A stretch of 64,000 nt of DNA from Candidatus Bathyarchaeota archaeon. GTDB lineage: Archaea; Thermoproteota; Bathyarchaeia; Bathyarchaeales; Bathycorpusculaceae. Under the pieces are notes generated by a model that was given only the letters and a program-made list of their open reading frames with translations, did not search any database and had not been told where the DNA came from. The stretch lies in assembly GCA_023488905.1 (NCBI GenBank), contig JAMDCQ010000020.1, positions 1 through 64,000 of the forward strand, in the 5' to 3' direction. Positions 19,879 to 28,303 of the stretch are shown in pieces (within the stretch, counting starts at the first letter, position 1; each line of letters opens with the position of its first letter). Made by a program: the position numbers and the translations under genes.

Positions 19879-19895
19879 AATCCCAGCGGGCCCGC
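19879..19895. repeat. att-like direct repeat, right copy
   Basis: AATCCCAGCGGGCCCGC identical to the tRNA-Arg 3' end (6754-6770). Confidence 0.8.
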
Positions 19896-19910
19896 TACTG
19901 CCCTTCTTGC

Positions 19911-21422
19911 TTATGAAGTTAGATTTTTGATGTATTTCCAGATTAGTTGTGGCTGGTCAAACGCTGTTCGCAGCGCCTTACCTGGGTGCTTGATGTGACC
20001 CATCAAAGACAGCCTCTTGTACTCCGCCAGTGCCTTAGCCGCGATTTCCTTGACTTCTGCGGGCGTGAATTCGTTTGTGGTGATGAGGGGCATGCCTTTT
20101 GCTTGTCTTGCCTGAGCAAAACTGTTCCACGACAGGTCAGCTGGCAGGTAGCCTTTGGCTTTGCATTCCTCATAGAGCCTTGTACCATAAGACGGCGTTG
20201 CCGCGAATAGGTGCATACCCACATCGTACTTCCGCTTGAGCATCAAAGCGAAGTCCACGGTGCGTTGCATGTTTTCTTTGGTTTCGCCGGGGAACCCGAT
20301 GATGTAGAAGGCACCAGTTTTTAAGTCGATTTCTTTGGCGTTTTTGGCGAATTCGACCACGCGGTTGAGGTCGAGGCTTTTGCAGATGACTTTGTCAAGG
20401 ATTCTCTGGTCGCCTGATTCTACGCCTACGAAGATGCTGTTGGCACCTGACTGCTTCATCTTCCTCAGCAGCTCCAGATTTAGGCAGTCGGCTCGGACGC
20501 CGTTGGGGGTTTCCCAACCGATCTTGATTTTCCGACTTATGATGCCGTCGCAGATGGCTTCGAAGCGTTTCAGATCCAGCGTCAAGTTGTCGTCTTCGAA
20601 GAAGATGTTTTTGACCTTGTACTTGTCTACGACGAATTGGATGTGATTAAGGACGTATTCAGCCGAGTGTGCGCGGAAACCCTGCCCCATGTGCAAATGC
20701 ACGGCGCAGAAGCAGCAGTTAAAGGGGCAGCCCCTGCTGGTCACCATCGAGACCGCTCGGTTTTGGAAGCTACGGTAGCCGATCTTTTTGGGGTTAAGGT
20801 AACTTTCCATGTCTACTAAGTCGTAGGCTGGATAGGGCAACTCATCAAGGTCTTCAATGAAGGGTCTGCGCTCGTTGACGGTGACGGCGCCGTTTTGTCG
20901 GTAAACTATGCCCTTGATTTCGCTGAGCGATTTTTTGCCCTCGAAGTATTGGGCGATTTCCAGCATGGCGTATTCGCCTTCGCCTGTGACTGCGATGTCA
21001 ACGGTTTTTGCTTCTTCTAGGAACTCTTTGGGAACCAAGGTTATGTGGGGTCCGCCGACGACGGTTAGGATGTTTGGGTTGGCTTCTTTGGCGGCTTTGC
21101 TGACTGCGATGGCGTGGCCGATTTGGCTGGTGAAGGGCCCCGCTATGCCCACTATGTCGGGGTTTCTACTCCGTATTTCCTCTTCAATTCGCTTAAGGGG
21201 TAACCCGATGGTTACTGCTTCACCGTTTTTCTCCTCAAACTCCGCCCCAGCCATAAACGCATCCATAATCTCCACTGCGTAGCCATTTTTCTGGAGCACG
21301 GCGGCTATGTACATTAATCCAAGCGGTAGATTGCCTGCTGGCGGGTCAGAACCGGGATAGAACGTCTGCGGCGGGTTAACGAGGAGAACCTTCATGGCAC
21401 ACTCAGCAACTAAGTAGTTCAA
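19911..21422 (-). CDS. B12-binding domain radical SAM protein
   Basis: VLLVNPPQTFYPGS, TSRGCPFNCCFC (CxxxCxxC). Confidence 0.93.
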   Translation of the reverse strand: MNYLVAECAMKVLLVNPPQTFYPGSDPPAGNLPLGLMYIAAVLQKNGYAVEIMDAFMAGAEFEEKNGEAVTIGLPLKRIEEEIRSRNPDIVGIAGPFTSQIGHAIAVSKAAKEANPNILTVVGGPHITLVPKEFLEEAKTVDIAVTGEGEYAMLEIAQYFEGKKSLSEIKGIVYRQNGAVTVNERRPFIEDLDELPYPAYDLVDMESYLNPKKIGYRSFQNRAVSMVTSRGCPFNCCFCAVHLHMGQGFRAHSAEYVLNHIQFVVDKYKVKNIFFEDDNLTLDLKRFEAICDGIISRKIKIGWETPNGVRADCLNLELLRKMKQSGANSIFVGVESGDQRILDKVICKSLDLNRVVEFAKNAKEIDLKTGAFYIIGFPGETKENMQRTVDFALMLKRKYDVGMHLFAATPSYGTRLYEECKAKGYLPADLSWNSFAQARQAKGMPLITTNEFTPAEVKEIAAKALAEYKRLSLMGHIKHPGKALRTAFDQPQLIWKYIKNLTS

Positions 21423-21897
21423 TCCTGCCTGATATTTAAATTGCTGAAATAGATGGATTCTCTTCTGTTCTTGTGGCAGATTCAGATAAGCGTCATACTG
21501 TTGTTAATACTTCACCTCCCAACCGCATACAAACCAAGTAAGACGTAGGCGAACGGGTCATCCTACACTTTATTCTCCGCTTAAGCCGACTCGGGGCCAT
21601 TTGCCGTCCGCAATGTCAAAAATCAGCCAAAGGGTCTCAAAGCCCGCTCTCAGAATACCGATTGCCTTGCTCTGCATGTAAGACCTATTCCCAGGATAGA
21701 TAACACTTCTTATCGGGCTGTCACATTCAAAGCAACGTCTGACACACGGTACACCTCATTGGTAGAAGGCCAAGAAACAAGGACTACAGGAATTGTTTAG
21801 AGTAAACCCTCAAATTGCGAATAGTCGAACTGAACTGTGCTTGCACCTTAAAACAATGAAGGCATAACTGCAAAGATAAATGCTAATACCAGTTTCT

Positions 21898-23139
21898 TCA
21901 TAGCCTCTCATTTCCTTGGTGTTTTTTGAAATAAACCAGCAAACCCAAAACTATCACGACAGCTATCGATATGAAAGCAGTGGCGACAAGCGTTGTTGAA
22001 AGAGGCTGTGGTTGGGATTCTGGAGGTTCGGTGGGTTGATCGGAAGGGGAAGAAGTCTGCATAGGCGTGATTGAGGGCAATGAAGTTGGATTGGTTGTTG
22101 GCGAGGGCGATGTAGATGGTGGCGGAGACCAATAAGGTGGGAGAGGTCCTTGATAGCCGAACGGAATGTATAGTTCAGTAGCCGCAATGGCAGTTCCCTG
22201 AAGATTAAAAAAGGGAGTACCTCCAAATGCGTATACCGTATCATTCACAACCCCTACGGCAAAATTAAATCTGGAAGTAGGCATCGAGGCACCCAACGTC
22301 CAACTGTCAGCTTCCGGGTTGTAAACCTGAGTAATGTTAGTACCGAACAAACTTTGTGCAGGCAATCCTCCGAAGAGGTAAATTCTCTTAGGTGCCCATA
22401 CACCGGTTGTAGCCGCCGCAGCTGCTTGCCAGACTACATTTGGCATGGGGGTTCCAAAGCTCCAAGTGTCCGTTGTAGGATTATAGATTTGAACTAAGTC
22501 CAAGTTCACTGAATCGGCAAATTCATTCTGACCACCCATTATGAAGATTTTACCGTTAACGACGGTTGATGCGTATTGGACAACAGGATGAGGAATGTGT
22601 GCTTTTGTGGTCCATGAATCTGTTTGAGGGTCATAGACTTCGGTTATATCTACAGTAGTGAATTGTCCGCCAGTTCTTCCGCCTATCAAGTAGATTTTAC
22701 CGTCAACCACGTTCGCGTTTAATTGGCTTCTGTTCATGGGCATGGGCTTCTTGCTTTCCCAAGTGTCAGTTAGTGGATCATAGACCTCGTTAAGCGAACT
22801 GAGAATATGTGAACCGGTTGATTGATCAAAGCCCACACTGCCACCTATTACATATATTTTGTTCTGATAAACAGCTATTCCAAATGAGCTTCGGGGGGTT
22901 GGAACAGGCTGTTTTGTTGCCCAAGTTAAAGTGGCGGGGTCATATTCTAGGTTTGTGCCGTCGGGTCTAATGGTATAGATTTTTCCATTAACCACAGCTA
23001 CTTCTAATCCAGATTTTGCATCAGGCATAGGTGGTCGATCTATCCAAGAATTTTCTGTAGCGCTTGCAGCCTGTGTTATCACTAAAAATGAGTATGCTGC
23101 AATGACCAGAATAAGCAACCAACCAAGGCTTTTTCTCAT
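21898..23139 (-). CDS. Secreted Kelch-repeat protein with C-terminal membrane anchor
   Basis: Repeated NKIYVIGG / GKIYLIGG / VYDPLTDTW units, Pro/Ser/Thr linker, C-terminal TM. Confidence 0.85.
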   Translation of the reverse strand: MRKSLGWLLILVIAAYSFLVITQAASATENSWIDRPPMPDAKSGLEVAVVNGKIYTIRPDGTNLEYDPATLTWATKQPVPTPRSSFGIAVYQNKIYVIGGSVGFDQSTGSHILSSLNEVYDPLTDTWESKKPMPMNRSQLNANVVDGKIYLIGGRTGGQFTTVDITEVYDPQTDSWTTKAHIPHPVVQYASTVVNGKIFIMGGQNEFADSVNLDLVQIYNPTTDTWSFGTPMPNVVWQAAAAATTGVWAPKRIYLFGGLPAQSLFGTNITQVYNPEADSWTLGASMPTSRFNFAVGVVNDTVYAFGGTPFFNLQGTAIAATELYIPFGYQGPLPPYWSPPPSTSPSPTTNPTSLPSITPMQTSSPSDQPTEPPESQPQPLSTTLVATAFISIAVVIVLGLLVYFKKHQGNERL

Positions 23140-23342
23140 ACTTATCAGTTAAAACGGATTATTCATACTGTAAAAGCGTTTTCGTCAAGGTTTCTTGACT
23201 AAACATTTATTGAAAGCTAGCAGTAATTGGTTTTTAGTATCTTGTCATCGCTTTAACTTTTTGCGATTCATGGTCCCCAACAAATTTGAATTAGTTGGAG
23301 GGTACGTTCTTTCCCCAGTTGAAAAAGCTTTTTACTGTTGTC

Positions 23343-23668
23343 CTGTTGTTGGGGCGGACTTTTCTTCCCAGAGTTCCCACCCAAACTTTATGGCGTTTTT
23401 ACGGAACTCATCTAGGCGAATCAAACCCTTGTCCGCAGCAGCGATCAAGTCAGCAGAATTCAGTTCTGGCTTTTGGGGTACCGTAATTCAGCCGCACCTT
23501 ATTGGGGTCAATCCCAGACTGAGTAATAATAGGCAAGAATAGCTCCCGTTCCACTTGACACTTTACATAACGCTGGACCGGTTTTATGAGCATGTCCTGC
23601 AAATCCAGCGCCGCCGTTATAGGTGCTTTGGAGCGGGTAACCTGTAACTTTGTAGGGCAAGAGTCCAT
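23343..23668 (-). pseudogene. Remnant resembling a phage portal protein C-terminus
   Basis: LIKPVQRYVKCQVERELFLPIITQSGIDPNKVRLNYGTPKA, frameshift, then ELNSADLIAAADKGLIRLDEFRKNAIKFGWELWEEKSAPTTGQQ. Confidence 0.45.
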
Positions 23669-23804
23669 GTTTTAGGCCTCCGGGATTGTGTTCTGGTGCA
23701 GATACCTAGCGATCATGCAACTTGGCGCCTTCAACCGCACAAACCTCCAAGCCCTAAATCGACAATCACAGGCTTTTCTCTGTTATTTTGTGGCAGGTGT
23801 GGAG

Positions 23805-23838
23805 CCTATAAATAAGGGGGGTATAGAAAAAAATTGCA
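23805..23838 (+). promoter_or_regulatory. Promoter-like element (TATA + G-tract), shared with 49646-49680
   Basis: cctataaataaggggggtatagaaaaaaattgca. Confidence 0.45.
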
Positions 23839-23978
23839 CGTCAACAGCAGAAGTCTCCACAGGTATTTCTATGGCTAGCTTGGCATGTTACTGCCATGCG
23901 ACAACAACATATCTTTATGAGCGGTTATTCGGCACTAGTCTTGTTAACTTTTCCGTAGTTTAGTAGGAGGTGAATTTT

Positions 23979-24302
23979 TTGAGTACAAGAACTGAAGAAG
24001 CAAGAAAGGGCAAAATGACCGTTGCCGAAGCCGGAAGGAAAGGCGGACAAAAAACCGCATCCACCCACGGACGCGAATTCTACGAGGAAATCGGACGCAA
24101 AGGCGGCGAAAAAGTCTCAGCTGAAAGAGGACCCGAATTCTACAGCGAAATCGGAAGCAAAGGAGGCTCTGAACGAGCCAAGCAGCATGAAGGCACAGCT
24201 GAAGCAGCAGGCAAAACCAGCCTAGAAGAAGCAGGACACAGAGGAGGACAAAGAGTTCGCCGACTGATTCAAGCGGGGAAGGAACGTGAAGGGCGAGAAT
24301 AA
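23979..24302 (+). CDS. KGG-repeat stress protein 1 (GsiB/LEA-like)
   Basis: GRKGGQKTASTHGREFYEEIGRKGGEKVSAERGPEFYSEIGSKGG; GGAGGTGA SD, TTG start. Confidence 0.85.
   Translation: MSTRTEEARKGKMTVAEAGRKGGQKTASTHGREFYEEIGRKGGEKVSAERGPEFYSEIGSKGGSERAKQHEGTAEAAGKTSLEEAGHRGGQRVRRLIQAGKEREGRE
24175..24259 (+). repeat. 85-bp perfect direct repeat (copy 1) inside KGG gene 1
   Basis: gagccaagcagcatgaaggcacagctgaag...aaagagttcg identical to 24878-24962. Confidence 0.9.
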
Positions 24303-24371
24303 ACGCAAGTAGCCTGTTTTGAAGGGTTCTGTTTTTCGAGACCAGTAGTTTAGCAGGGGAGGTGACATTTT

Positions 24372-24560
24372 TTGGAGGAAAAACGTGGAAAAATGACTGT
24401 TGAGGAGGCTGGACGCCGCGGAGGATTAAAAACCGCCCAGACGCATGGCGAAGAATTCTACAGTGAAATCGGGCGCAAAGGCGGAAGGATAGGTGGACCC
24501 AAAGGAGGGCAACGTGTCCGAAGGCTTGTGGAGCAGGGCAAAGCCCGCGAAGAAGAATAA
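24372..24560 (+). CDS. KGG-repeat stress protein 2
   Basis: MTVEEAGRRGGLKTAQTHGEEFYSEIGRKGG; TTG start. Confidence 0.85.
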   Translation: MEEKRGKMTVEEAGRRGGLKTAQTHGEEFYSEIGRKGGRIGGPKGGQRVRRLVEQGKAREEE

Positions 24561-24750
24561 AACAAAAAAACAAAAAAAAATCAAACCGTTTTTTTCATTT
24601 TTTTAAAGGGATCAATAGGTGTAGCTCTAATCGCAAAACTGGTTGTTTAGCTGTTGCTGTTTATGGACAGCCACATATGTTTAAGAGGCTTGTTCTAAGC
24701 TAGGTCATTGAGTAGAAAGCTACCGTACGACTTTTTTGGAGGTGAAAAGT

Positions 24751-25002
24751 TTGAGCGCAGACAGAAGGAAAGGTAAAATGACCGTGGAGGAAGCTGGTCG
24801 TTTAGGTGGAGAAAAAACAGCTCAAACGCACGGCCCCGAATTCTACAGCGAAATAGGCAGCAAAGGCGGATCTCAAAGAGCCAAGCAGCATGAAGGCACA
24901 GCTGAAGCAGCAGGCAAAACCAGCCTAGAAGAAGCAGGACACAGAGGAGGACAAAGAGTTCGGCGCCTAATCCGAGAGGGCAGAGAATATGAGGAAGAAT
25001 AA
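24751..25002 (+). CDS. KGG-repeat stress protein 3
   Basis: MTVEEAGRLGGEKTAQTHGPEFYSEIGSKGG; GGAGGTGA then TTG. Confidence 0.85.
   Translation: MSADRRKGKMTVEEAGRLGGEKTAQTHGPEFYSEIGSKGGSQRAKQHEGTAEAAGKTSLEEAGHRGGQRVRRLIREGREYEEE
24878..24962 (+). repeat. 85-bp perfect direct repeat (copy 2) inside KGG gene 3
   Basis: Identical to 24175-24259. Confidence 0.9.
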
Positions 25003-25068
25003 AAACCGAGACATTGCATTACCAGAAAACCCCCTCTCTGAGTAAGCATGTTTCAACGGGAGGTGAAG

Positions 25069-25251
25069 TTGTTGCCTGATAGAAGGAAGGGAACGATGAC
25101 GGTGGAGGAAGCTGGACGCTTGGGCGGAAGGATAGGTGGACGGAGAACGGCGGAGACGCATGGCAGGGAGTTCTATGAGGAAATCGGGCATAAGGGTGGG
25201 CAAAGAGTTCGAAGGCTAATCAGGGAAGGAAAAGAGTACGAGGAAAAATGA
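25069..25251 (+). CDS. KGG-repeat stress protein 4
   Basis: MTVEEAGRLGGRIGGRRTAETHGREFYEEIGHKGGQRVRRLI; start at TTG 25069 or 25072 after GGAGGTGA. Confidence 0.82.
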   Translation: MLPDRRKGTMTVEEAGRLGGRIGGRRTAETHGREFYEEIGHKGGQRVRRLIREGKEYEEK

Positions 25252-25275
25252 TCCATGTTGTGGAGGTGAAATTGG

Positions 25276-25446
25276 TTGTCTGAAAATCGAAGGAAAGGAA
25301 AAATGACTGTGGAAGAGGCAGGTCGAATGGGCGGGGAAAAAACCTCTAGAACACACGGTGAAGAATTCTACAGTGAAATCGGCCACAAAGGCGGCCAGAA
25401 AGTCAGAAGGTTGATTGAGCAAGGTAAAGAATACGAGGAAAGGTAA
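25276..25446 (+). CDS. KGG-repeat stress protein 5 (56 aa, absent from the ORF track)
   Basis: MSENRRKGKMTVEEAGRMGGEKTSRTHGEEFYSEIGHKGGQKVRRLIEQGKEYEER; GGAGGTGA then TTG. Confidence 0.85.
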   Translation: MSENRRKGKMTVEEAGRMGGEKTSRTHGEEFYSEIGHKGGQKVRRLIEQGKEYEER

Positions 25447-25485
25447 GTCAGCGTTCAAGTTTTTGGTTTATTCAAGTTTTTTAAT

Positions 25486-25794
25486 TTGACGAGTTTTTGG
25501 AGGTGGTATGCAACGAGTGAACAAACAGCGACTACACGGCGAAGAGGAATTGGGCAGGGCAGAGGCTCAAGGCGGCAATACACTGACCGAAGCGGCAAAG
25601 CAGGTCACGTAAGTCCCGCCATAGTAGAGAAGTACCTAAAGGGTATGCGTTACCCCGCAGAAAAAGAACGTTTAGTTAACAACGCCCAAACCAAGGATGC
25701 ACCCGACGACGTAATGAACATCATCAACAGACTGCCAGAAAAAACGTACAATTCGCCCATCGACATAACTAAGGAAATCGGAAAAATACAGTAA
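25486..25794 (+). CDS. DUF2795-like protein (start uncertain)
   Basis: VSPAIVEKYLKGMRYPAEKERLVNNAQTKDAPDDVMNIINRLPEKTYNSPIDITKEIG; the SD-preceded ATG at 25509 is in another frame. Confidence 0.6.
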   Translation: MTSFWRWYATSEQTATTRRRGIGQGRGSRRQYTDRSGKAGHVSPAIVEKYLKGMRYPAEKERLVNNAQTKDAPDDVMNIINRLPEKTYNSPIDITKEIGKIQ

Positions 25795-25894
25795 CCGTCT
25801 TTTTTTGTGGTTGCTCGGTGAGCCCACATACCCTTAAGGCACATCATTCAGTAGAAAAAATTAGACCTGATTCTTTTTTGGAGGTGAATAATTT

Positions 25895-26149
25895 TTGGCG
25901 ATGAAAAGTGAACAAAAAAGAAAAATGACTCGACAAGAAGCAGGTAGAATCGGCGGAAAAAAGGTTGCCCGCGAAAGAGGACCAGAATTTTACCGCGCTA
26001 TCGGCAAGAAGGGCGGCGAAACAGTGGCTGAGCAGCGTGGCTCAGAGTTCTATCGAGAAATAGGCAGAAAAGGCGGTGAAAGCAGAAGCAACAAAGCAAC
26101 CAGAAATAGAAGTGCAAAGTCAAAGCGTGCATCAAGAAGAGGCGCTTGA
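25895..26149 (+). CDS. KGG-repeat stress protein 6
   Basis: GRIGGKKVARERGPEFYRAIGKKGGETVAEQRGSEFYREIGRKGGES; GGAGGTGA then TTG. Confidence 0.85.
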   Translation: MAMKSEQKRKMTRQEAGRIGGKKVARERGPEFYRAIGKKGGETVAEQRGSEFYREIGRKGGESRSNKATRNRSAKSKRASRRGA

Positions 26150-26227
26150 CAAATCTATTTTTTCTTGTAGGGAGTTTTCAAGTGGGCAATCACAAAATTG
26201 AAATATTTTCCAAGCTACTTTTAGGGT

Positions 26228-26671
26228 ATGAAGAAATTACTTGTTTTGTATTATAGTCGCAGTGGGAACACTGAAAAGATGGCTAAAGCAGTGGCTGAAG
26301 GAGCCCAGAGCGTAAACGGCGTCGAGGTGGATGTCAGCTACCACGTAGAAGCCTCAGAACTGACTAACTACGACGCTATAGCGTTGGGAGCGCCGACTTA
26401 CCGAAAAGAAATACCTATAGACTTCAAGAACCTCTTCGAAGAAGCCTCAGCCCAAAACTTAAGTTTAAAGGGCAAACTTGCCGCTGCGTTTGGTTCCTAC
26501 GGATGGAGCGGAGAAGCACCCAAAATGGTCCTCGACATCATGAAAGAAGAGTTCAAAATGCAAGCCATCGAACCGACCGTACTCGCGAAATACATTCCTG
26601 ACCAAACAGCACTTGACGACTGCCGAGCGCTTGGGAAAAAGATTTCCGAAACCTTGATGAACACCTCTTAA
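26228..26671 (+). CDS. Flavodoxin / NAD(P)H:quinone oxidoreductase-like
   Basis: LLVLYYSRSGNTEKMAKAVAEG FMN loop; GSYGWSGEAPK. Confidence 0.9.
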   Translation: MKKLLVLYYSRSGNTEKMAKAVAEGAQSVNGVEVDVSYHVEASELTNYDAIALGAPTYRKEIPIDFKNLFEEASAQNLSLKGKLAAAFGSYGWSGEAPKMVLDIMKEEFKMQAIEPTVLAKYIPDQTALDDCRALGKKISETLMNTS

Positions 26672-26695
26672 CACCTATCGATTGGAGGATTTTGT

Positions 26696-27178
26696 GTGGA
26701 ACCAAAAAAAGAGCTTCTTGATTTCTTGAAAAATCAAGTTAACGTAGAAAAAGAAATTGTGGATTCGCTTGAGAAAGCTATTGTGGATATGAAGAACCCC
26801 GCTGTCAAAGGCGTCCTAAAAGGGGTATCTCTGGATTCAGTGAAACATGCGGAACTCTACACTTCAGCCATTACCCTGCTAACAAGTGCATCAACCGCTT
26901 TAGCCCAAAGCGACCTAGACACCCAGCGCGAACTCATCCAGAAACACATCGACATAGAATCCAAACTCATCAAAGTACTCAAAGAAAAAATCCCTGAAAT
27001 CGAAAACCAAAAAGTCGTTTTCCTCCTAAAAGCCATCCTCGAAGACGAAATTCGTCACCACGCTATGTTAAAAATGACGCTTGAAATAATCGTCAAAGGC
27101 GAAACCATAACGGAAGATGACTGGTGGAAGATGCTCTGGGAAAATGTACCTTTCCATGGCGCGCCAGGCGGCGGCTAA
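26696..27178 (+). CDS. Ferritin-like/rubrerythrin-like four-helix protein
   Basis: Helical protein with E..H-type residues (DEIRHHAMLK, SVKHAELYTSA). Confidence 0.6.
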   Translation: MEPKKELLDFLKNQVNVEKEIVDSLEKAIVDMKNPAVKGVLKGVSLDSVKHAELYTSAITLLTSASTALAQSDLDTQRELIQKHIDIESKLIKVLKEKIPEIENQKVVFLLKAILEDEIRHHAMLKMTLEIIVKGETITEDDWWKMLWENVPFHGAPGGG

Positions 27179-27197
27179 AAGTAAAAATAAAGTGAAG

Positions 27198-28142
27198 TTA
27201 AGAGTTTTCGTTGGCGTGGAAAACTTTTTGGGAGGAATTCCACGTTTCCTCAACTATTTCATGCATACCCTCAAGAACTGAAGCCAAGGTTTCGCCTTTG
27301 CAGGTTAAGCCGTATGCTTTGGGGGTTCTTCTTATGAAAACTAGTTTTTTGCCTTTTAACCCTCTGAGGTACTTGTAGATTCTACGTGTGGATAGCTGTG
27401 TTTCTTTGGATAGTTTGCCTGCAGATATGCCCTCGCTTGGGATGCTGTCGTAGACTTTTCGCTCTGTTTCACAGAATGATTCCAGCGATGGGTCACGTTT
27501 GGATTGGAAAAAGAATATGTAATCACGGTCTTCGGGCGTTTCTATTAACCCGACTTCGCGTAAACGTTTCAGGATGCGAGACGCAACTTTAGGTGAAATA
27601 ACTGTTTCTATTTCTTCAAAGGTCTTCGGACCAGCCAATAGCGCCCTGAGCAGGGTTTCTTCGTAGCATTCCGAGTGCGCTGGTAGAACTTCAGCGAATT
27701 CGGGAAATACTCCTAGGACTTCTGTTAGGCGTCCACCGAAATGAGTGGCGTAGTATTCGTCGCATGACTCGTTAGCTAAGCCCACTGCCATAAGCGGTTG
27801 AAGGTACTCTTCGTTTATGGTGTCTTGGCTGTGGGTGCGCCCGGTTTTTTTGAGTTCCTGCTGAAGTTGACTAACGGAGTATCTGCCGTCAGCTATGGCT
27901 TTTAGAATGTGGAGGCGGGTTTCATTCTTTAAGACATTGAAGAGTTCTTTTAGGTAGTTTGGGTTCTCCATTGTTTGGTTGAGTTTGCGGAGTTCGTTTT
28001 TGAGTTTGTATGCTTGGCAGCGGTTGATGCATTCAAGCGGTGAGGTAGGTGCGCAGTTTCGGCATTCGGCGTCGAGTGTTTTTAGCATGGTTGCGAGGTC
28101 TTTTTTGTGGTTGTTGGGGGTTGGTTGGAGGACGTTGCCCAT
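27198..28142 (-). CDS. Multi-winged-helix regulator with N-terminal Cys cluster
   Basis: CRNCAPTSPLECINRCQAYK; ArsR-like ELFNVLKNETRLHILKAIADGRYSVSQLQQEL and two further wHTH. Confidence 0.7.
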   Translation of the reverse strand: MGNVLQPTPNNHKKDLATMLKTLDAECRNCAPTSPLECINRCQAYKLKNELRKLNQTMENPNYLKELFNVLKNETRLHILKAIADGRYSVSQLQQELKKTGRTHSQDTINEEYLQPLMAVGLANESCDEYYATHFGGRLTEVLGVFPEFAEVLPAHSECYEETLLRALLAGPKTFEEIETVISPKVASRILKRLREVGLIETPEDRDYIFFFQSKRDPSLESFCETERKVYDSIPSEGISAGKLSKETQLSTRRIYKYLRGLKGKKLVFIRRTPKAYGLTCKGETLASVLEGMHEIVEETWNSSQKVFHANENS

Positions 28143-28225
28143 TTTTTGTTCTCCTTTTGCCGGTGTCAGCCGGGGAAGTGGAGGTATGGTGCGCTAAGGT
28201 GCTTAATACAACTGGTTGCCCGTTT

Positions 28226-28258
28226 TGACACGCGTCATATTTAATGACATGCGTCATA
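28226..28258. promoter_or_regulatory. Two operator-like near-palindromes in a divergent promoter
   Basis: TGACACGCGTCATA and TGACATGCGTCATA, 19 bp apart start to start. Confidence 0.65.
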
Positions 28259-28303
28259 CTTAAATAAGTTGCCCCCCAAAGATACCAATATTCAGGTGAA
28301 AAC

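Noticed and set aside
21570-21765. Minus-strand open frame ...SYMQSKAIGILRAGFETLWLIFDIADGKWPRVGLSGE
   Set aside because: Looks a little protein-like but has no start or SD and no family I can name; may be a gene remnant.
23944-24573. 209-aa minus-strand ORF (MFFCFILLRGLCPAPQAF...)
   Set aside because: Antisense to two clear KGG genes; Cys/Phe/Leu/Arg-rich composition is the mirror of KGG codon usage.
23979-26149. KGG array considered as a CRISPR or simple tandem repeat
   Set aside because: The repeats are in-frame coding modules within separate SD-led genes, not uniform spacer-separated repeats. I noticed no CRISPR array in the window.
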